From Listeria sp. PSOL-1 (GTDB lineage Bacteria; Bacillota; Bacilli; Lactobacillales; Listeriaceae), in assembly GCF_902806445.1 (NCBI RefSeq), contig NZ_LR760298.1, positions 1 through 64,000 on the forward strand: a stretch of DNA of 64,000 bases. Direction: 5' to 3'. Position 1 is the stretch's first letter, and each line of letters starts with the position of its first letter. A program made the translations under genes and the position numbers. The notes below the pieces were generated by a model, which was not told the DNA's origin, searched no databases, and was given only the letters and a program-made list of their open reading frames with translations. This document shows positions 59,229 to 64,000 of the stretch, in pieces.

Positions 59229-60626
59229 ATGAAGTGGGATCATTTAGTGAACGACAAAAGAAGACGCGAATCGGGTGTTACTCGCTATAAAAGCTCTGAT
59301 ATTCGTAGTGCGTTTGAAAATGATTATCAGCGTATTGTTATGAGTGCTTCCTTCAGGCGACTTCAAGATAAGGCACAGATTTTCCCATTAGAAAAGAGCG
59401 ACTTTGTTCGTACACGTCTGACACATTCAATTGAAGTCTCAACCATTGCCAAATCAATGGGAAACATGGTTACACATAAAATTAGCGAAGACAACATTGA
59501 TGCCGAGTTCACATATGAAGATGCTGAAAAAATACCGGAAATACTCGCTTGTACCGGTTTATTACATGATATGGGAAATCCGCCATTCGGTCATTTTGGA
59601 GAAGAATCGATTCGTGAATGGTTTAAAATAAACTTATCAAAAATCAAATATAATGGTAAAGCATTAGATCATTTATTGACACAACAAATGAAGCAGGATT
59701 TTCTTTATTTTGAAGGGAATGCACAAGTACTTCGTGTAGTATCTAAACTACATTATTTATTTGATGAATATGGTTTGAATTTAACACATGCAACGCTAAA
59801 TAGCATCATTAAATATCCAGTCTCTTCATTACATATCAATAAAACGCAGATTAAAAGTAAAAAATTAGGTTATTTTTATGCAGACGAAGCTATTTTTAAA
59901 GAAGTTACATCTGCTACTGGAGCTTTTAATCATCGACACCCACTGACATTTTTGCTGGAAGTTGCTGATGATATTGCTTATTTAAATGCAGATTTGGAAG
60001 ATGGTGTGAAAAAAAGGATCGTATCCATTGCTCAGATTTTAAGGGAATTTGAAGAGACGCCAGATCATAATTGGGTAACGGCTGCTGTATACGGCGAGCT
60101 TAAAAAGAAGAATATCCGTTATGCCGGACAAGAAGAAAGCTTTATTGCGCAACAGTGGCTGGCATCTAATGTCCGTGGTCAATTGATTAATCGGGCATTG
60201 GAAGAGTTTTACAAAAACTATCAAGCCATTATGGCGGGTGAGTTTAATCAATCTTTGCTTGAAGCATCAGAGGCGGATCAGCTTGTTCAAATTTTACAAA
60301 ACCTATCGGCAAAATATATTTATACAGATCCCGGAGTGGTTGAATCAGAAATGGCAGGAAATAAAATTATTTCTTCATTGCTAGATAGTTATATTCCAGC
60401 TGTTTTATATTATGATAGTCCATTTCCGGAGCGCTTTTCGGCAAAGGATAATCGATTGCTATCGTTAATTTCAGATAATTACATTGGTTGTTACCGCAAA
60501 AATGCCGCTACAGAAGATGAACAAATGAAATTATATTTGCGTTTGTTATTAGTGACAGATTTTATTTGTAGTATGACCGATAGTTATGCAAAGGATTTAT
60601 ACCATAAACTAAATGGTTTAAATTAA
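59229..60626 (+). CDS. dgt: dGTPase-family HD-domain triphosphohydrolase
   Basis: A 465-residue HD hydrolase that cleaves dNTPs to nucleoside and triphosphate. Metal site residues lie in RTRLTHSIEVS, LLHDMGNPPFGH and VADDIAYLNADLED; the R(R/K)LQDKAQIFPL segment is typical. ATG 59229 (MKWDHLVND) is the likely start, with AAGAAGTGA upstream; the frame is open from 59157. True dGTP specificity versus other dNTPs is not visible. Confidence 0.9.
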   Translation: MKWDHLVNDKRRRESGVTRYKSSDIRSAFENDYQRIVMSASFRRLQDKAQIFPLEKSDFVRTRLTHSIEVSTIAKSMGNMVTHKISEDNIDAEFTYEDAEKIPEILACTGLLHDMGNPPFGHFGEESIREWFKINLSKIKYNGKALDHLLTQQMKQDFLYFEGNAQVLRVVSKLHYLFDEYGLNLTHATLNSIIKYPVSSLHINKTQIKSKKLGYFYADEAIFKEVTSATGAFNHRHPLTFLLEVADDIAYLNADLEDGVKKRIVSIAQILREFEETPDHNWVTAAVYGELKKKNIRYAGQEESFIAQQWLASNVRGQLINRALEEFYKNYQAIMAGEFNQSLLEASEADQLVQILQNLSAKYIYTDPGVVESEMAGNKIISSLLDSYIPAVLYYDSPFPERFSAKDNRLLSLISDNYIGCYRKNAATEDEQMKLYLRLLLVTDFICSMTDSYAKDLYHKLNGLN

Positions 60627-60650
60627 AATTTACTTCAAAGGAGGATAAAA

Positions 60651-61058
60651 ATGAAAAAATTGCTAACCACATCATTTGTTTATTGCATTCTTGGTTTGTT
60701 CGCGGGTGTTTATTACCGTGAAATCACTAAATACAATAACTTCACTGGAGATACACAACTCAGCGTGCTACATACGCATTTACTTATGCTTGGTATGTTT
60801 ATGTTTTTAATTGTGCTAATGCTTGAGAAAAATTTTGGTATCATGAAAAGTAAGAAATTCAAACTATTTTACTACATTTATAATCTTGGGTTATTGTTAA
60901 CGGTGGGCTTAATGGTTTTCCATGGTACAATGACGGTTTTTGGAAAAGAAACTGGTGCGGCGGTTTCAGGAATAGCTGGATTAGGACATATTTTGCTTGC
61001 GCTTGGACTTGTGTTCCTCTTTTTGACTGTGTATGAGCGCTTGAAAGTAAAGGGTTAG
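60651..61058 (+). CDS. DUF2871 family membrane protein
   Basis: A 135-residue protein with four hydrophobic helices (about 5-22, 40-58, 73-92, 105-127) and conserved histidines (LHTHLLMLG, VFHGTM, GLGHIL), suggestive of haem or metal binding as in quinol-oxidase-like helices. No function is established. AAGGAGG precedes the ATG, 24 nt after dgt. Confidence 0.82.
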   Translation: MKKLLTTSFVYCILGLFAGVYYREITKYNNFTGDTQLSVLHTHLLMLGMFMFLIVLMLEKNFGIMKSKKFKLFYYIYNLGLLLTVGLMVFHGTMTVFGKETGAAVSGIAGLGHILLALGLVFLFLTVYERLKVKG

Positions 61059-61120
61059 TTCTAGTGTTGTGACTGATAAAAGCCATTTTTTTCGTTCAAA
61101 ATACATCGGCTGATCGTCTC

Positions 61121-61149
61121 TTGACATTGCTTGAAACAAGTGTTATTAT
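61121..61149 (+). promoter_or_regulatory. str operon promoter
   Basis: TTGACA (61121-61126), N17, TATTAT (61144-61149). The 140-nt leader that follows contains small hairpins (CCTCTT / AAGAGG at about 61159-61180, ACCACC / GTGGT near 61245-61264). Confidence 0.82.
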
Positions 61150-61294
61150 ACTCAAGGTGCCTCTTACTTAATAAAAGAGGATCATGAAAATAAACTTGCG
61201 TTGTAGCCTATGCTAACAGCCGTTTTATTTTTCGAAAAAAATGAACCACCTGGATGTGTGGTACTACTAAAATAAGGAAGGAGGAACTGATTCA

Positions 61295-61708
61295 ATGCCT
61301 ACAATTAACCAATTAGTTCGCAAATCGCGTCAATCTAAATCTAAGAAATCTAATTCTCCAGCGCTTAACAAAGGCTTGAACACGCTTAAAAGAGAGCTTA
61401 CAAATGTAAATTCTTCTCAAAAACGTGGTGTTTGTACTCGTGTTGGGACAATGACACCGAAAAAACCGAACTCCGCATTACGTAAATATGCACGTGTTCG
61501 CTTAAGTAATGGTATCGAGGTAACTGCTTATATCCCAGGTATCGGCCATAACTTGCAAGAGCACAGTGTTGTTCTTATCCGTGGTGGACGTGTGAAAGAC
61601 TTGCCAGGGGTGCGTTATCACATCATTCGTGGTGCACTAGATACAGCTGGAGTTGAAAATAGAGCTCAAGGTCGTTCAAAATACGGCACGAAAAAACCTA
61701 AAAAATAA
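61295..61708 (+). CDS. rpsL: 30S ribosomal protein S12
   Basis: A 137-residue S12 of the decoding centre. The streptomycin-relevant loops [15 protein letters not shown] and [13 protein letters not shown] are wild-type-like, with Lys at the usual resistance positions. AAGGAGG precedes the ATG. It is the first gene of the str operon. Confidence 0.98.
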   Translation: MPTINQLVRKSRQSKSKKSNSPALNKGLNTLKRELTNVNSSQKRGVCTRVGTMTPKKPNSALRKYARVRLSNGIEVTAYIPGIGHNLQEHSVVLIRGGRVKDLPGVRYHIIRGALDTAGVENRAQGRSKYGTKKPKK

Positions 61709-61740
61709 TACTTATTTAATTAATGAAAGGAGGATATCCA

Positions 61741-62211
61741 ATGCCTCGTAAAGGTCCTGTTGCAAAACGTGACGTGTTACCAGATCCGATGTATAATTCT
61801 AAACTAGTAACTCGTTTAATCAATAAAATGATGATTGATGGTAAACGTGGAAAAGCACAAGATATTCTATATAAAGCTTTCGATATCATCAAAGAAGAAA
61901 CTGGTAATGATCCAATGGAAGTTTTTGATCAAGCGATCAAAAACATTATGCCAGTTCTTGAAGTTAAAGCTCGTCGTGTTGGTGGAGCAAACTACCAAGT
62001 ACCGATTGAAGTACGCGCTGATCGTCGTACGACATTAGGTCTTCGTTGGTTAGTAAACTACGCACGTCTTCGCGGTGAAAGAACAATGGAACAACGCCTT
62101 GCTCGTGAAATCATGGATGCCGCTAACAATACTGGAGCAGCTGTGAAAAAACGCGAAGACACACACAAAATGGCAGATGCGAACAGAGCATTTGCACATT
62201 TCCGCTGGTGA
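61741..62211 (+). CDS. rpsG: 30S ribosomal protein S7
   Basis: A 156-residue S7 that nucleates the 30S head and contacts the E site. It starts [16 protein letters not shown] and ends ...[17 protein letters not shown] 61741 follows AAAGGAGGATATCCA; the upstream in-frame ATG at 61723 overlaps that site. It lies 32 nt after rpsL. Confidence 0.97.
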   Translation: MPRKGPVAKRDVLPDPMYNSKLVTRLINKMMIDGKRGKAQDILYKAFDIIKEETGNDPMEVFDQAIKNIMPVLEVKARRVGGANYQVPIEVRADRRTTLGLRWLVNYARLRGERTMEQRLAREIMDAANNTGAAVKKREDTHKMADANRAFAHFRW

Positions 62212-62309
62212 TCTGTGGTGGCAACTTATTAAAAGTTTCACTTTTACCTATTTAAACAAAAATCTAAGGCTAATGCCTGAAAAACTTTTTACGGAAGGAG
62301 AAAAACAAC

Positions 62310-64000
62310 ATGGCTAGAGAGTTCTCCTTAGAAAAGACGCGTAATATTGGAATTATGGCGCACATTGATGCAGGTAAAACCACTACTACAGAGCGTATTC
62401 TTTTCTATACAGGGCGTATTCACAAAATTGGTGAAACCCATGAAGGTGCCTCCCAAATGGACTGGATGGAGCAAGAGCAAGAACGTGGTATTACAATCAC
62501 ATCTGCTGCGACAACAGCTCAGTGGAAAGGTTACCGTGTAAATATCATTGATACTCCAGGGCACGTAGACTTCACAGTTGAAGTAGAACGTTCTTTGCGT
62601 GTACTTGATGGTGCTGTTGCAGTTCTTGACGCACAATCTGGTGTAGAACCGCAAACAGAAACAGTTTGGCGTCAAGCTACTACTTACGGGGTTCCTCGTG
62701 TAGTATTCGTTAATAAAATGGATAAAATCGGTGCTGACTTCCTATATTCTGTAGGAACTTTGTATGACCGTCTTGATGCAAATGCGCATCCAATTCAACT
62801 TCCAATCGGTGCGGAAGATAATTTTGTCGGAATCATTGATTTAATTGAAATGAAATCATTATATTATGAAGATGATCTTGGTAATGATCCAATTACCAAA
62901 GAGATTCCAGAAGATATGAAAGAGCTTGCCGAAGAATATCATGGCAAATTAATCGAGGCAGTTGCTGAACTTGATGAAGAGCTAATGATGAAATATTTAG
63001 AAGGCGAAGAAATCACAAAAGATGAGTTGAAAGCTGCTATCCGTAAAGGAACGCTTGATGTAGCATTTTATCCTGTCGTTTGTGGGACAGCATTTAAAAA
63101 CAAAGGTGTACAACCAATGCTTGATGCTGTTATCGATTATCTTCCAGCGCCAACTGATGTTCCAGCAATCAAAGGTCTTTTACCGGATGGTGACGAAGCT
63201 GAACGTCATGCAAGTGATGAAGAACCATTCTCTTCTCTTGCATTTAAAGTAATGACGGATCCTTTTGTTGGTCGTTTAACTTTCTTCCGCGTTTATTCTG
63301 GTACTTTGAACTCTGGTTCTTATGTGCAAAACTCTTCTAAAGGGAAACGTGAACGTGTTGGACGTATCCTACAAATGCACGCGAATCACCGTGAAGAAAT
63401 TTCTATCGTTTACTCCGGAGATATTGCAGCAGCAGTAGGACTTAAAGATACTTCTACTGGGGATACGCTATGTGATGAGAAATCACAAATTATCTTGGAA
63501 TCCATGGAATTCCCAGAACCAGTTATCTCGGTTGCAATTGAACCTAAATCAAAAGCTGACCAAGATAAAATGGGGCAAGCTCTTGCAAAACTTGCAGAAG
63601 AAGATCCAACATTCCACACTGCAACTGATCCTGAAACGGGTCAAACAATCATCTCTGGTATGGGTGAACTTCACCTTGATATCCTCGTTGATCGTATGAA
63701 ACGTGAATTTAAAGTAGAAGCTAATGTGGGCGCTCCGCAAGTGTCTTACCGCGAAACATTCCGCAAAAAAGCTGAGGTTGAAGGTAAATTTGTACGTCAA
63801 TCTGGTGGACGTGGACAATACGGACACGTGTGGCTTGAAGTTGAGCCGAATGAAGAAGGTAAAGGCTTTGAATTTACAAATGCTATTGTTGGTGGTGTTG
63901 TTCCTCGGGAATACATTCCAGCGGTAGAAGCAGGTGCTGAATCTGCGCTTGAAAATGGCGTGCTTGCTGGATACCCAGTAATTGATGTTAAGGTAAAACT
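62310..64000 (+). CDS. fusA: elongation factor G, 3' end beyond window
   Basis: Translocase GTPase EF-G, partial: 563 complete codons of about 695 are present, in frame to the last base. The P-loop AHIDAGKT is at 17-24, switch/G3 DTPGH near 82-86, G4 NKMD near 136-139, then domains II-IV ([16 protein letters not shown]). AAGGAG precedes ATG 62310. It is the third gene of the str operon; tufA is expected next. Confidence 0.98.
   Translation, partial: MAREFSLEKTRNIGIMAHIDAGKTTTTERILFYTGRIHKIGETHEGASQMDWMEQEQERGITITSAATTAQWKGYRVNIIDTPGHVDFTVEVERSLRVLDGAVAVLDAQSGVEPQTETVWRQATTYGVPRVVFVNKMDKIGADFLYSVGTLYDRLDANAHPIQLPIGAEDNFVGIIDLIEMKSLYYEDDLGNDPITKEIPEDMKELAEEYHGKLIEAVAELDEELMMKYLEGEEITKDELKAAIRKGTLDVAFYPVVCGTAFKNKGVQPMLDAVIDYLPAPTDVPAIKGLLPDGDEAERHASDEEPFSSLAFKVMTDPFVGRLTFFRVYSGTLNSGSYVQNSSKGKRERVGRILQMHANHREEISIVYSGDIAAAVGLKDTSTGDTLCDEKSQIILESMEFPEPVISVAIEPKSKADQDKMGQALAKLAEEDPTFHTATDPETGQTIISGMGELHLDILVDRMKREFKVEANVGAPQVSYRETFRKKAEVEGKFVRQSGGRGQYGHVWLEVEPNEEGKGFEFTNAIVGGVVPREYIPAVEAGAESALENGVLAGYPVIDVKVK

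Overview
The window is chromosomal DNA from a low-GC Firmicute that looks like Listeria or a close relative (Listeriaceae). RpoB, RpoC, ClpC and the ribosomal proteins read like Listeria proteins. The gene order also follows the Listeria/Bacillus pattern: rrn 23S-5S, ctsR, clpC, radA, a PIN-TRAM gene, ispD-ispF-gltX, cysE-cysS-mrnC-rlmB-rae1, sigH, rpmG-secE-nusG, rplKA, rplJL, rpoBC, then nrdDG, walRKHIJ-htrA and rlmH. The species cannot be fixed from the sequence alone.

Layout. 1-3.3 kb: end of an rRNA operon (23S, 5S, terminator). 3.4-21.1 kb: stress-protease, isoprenoid, aminoacyl-tRNA, cysteine, RNA-processing and ribosomal genes, with a Cys T-box, a CtsR operator and an L10 leader. 21.1-29 kb: rpoB and rpoC. 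29-36.3 kb: phospho-beta-glucosidase, TetR regulator, phosphatases, acetyltransferase and the anaerobic ribonucleotide reductase pair under NrdR-like boxes. 36.3-44.8 kb: tRNA-Asp, the WalRK cell-wall two-component operon with its accessory genes, htrA and a DJ-1/PfpI protein. 44.8-49.3 kb: an accessory block containing a Crp/Fnr-type (PrfA-like) regulator, an 878-residue secreted protein with the architecture of binary-toxin B components (anthrax protective antigen, Vip1, iota Ib), and an AT-rich gene-free stretch with a same-strand cluster of DnaA boxes. 49.3-61 kb: rlmH, a MurNAc uptake and etherase pair (murP, murQ) divergent from pyruvate oxidase, an RpiR regulator, a SAM-riboswitch-controlled VOC protein, rpiB, a XRE-cupin regulator divergent from a LysE exporter, UspA, a dGTPase and a DUF2871 membrane protein. 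61-64 kb: the str operon (rpsL, rpsG and the start of fusA, cut by the window end).

How it works together. Most of the window is housekeeping. The accessory parts are the toxin block, which lies between htrA and rlmH (adjacent in L. monocytogenes), and the murein-sugar/pyruvate cluster. RpiR-type palindromes occur at murQ, at pyruvate oxidase and at the rpiR gene itself, suggesting one regulon. Four copies of a 175-235 bp palindromic intergenic repeat are scattered at 6.6, 36.3, 49.8 and 56.7 kb. mcsA and mcsB, which normally separate ctsR from clpC in Listeria and Bacillus, are missing.

Most notable: the orphan protective-antigen-like toxin subunit with its neighbouring PrfA-family-like regulator, the DnaA-box cluster beside it, and the dispersed palindromic repeat family.
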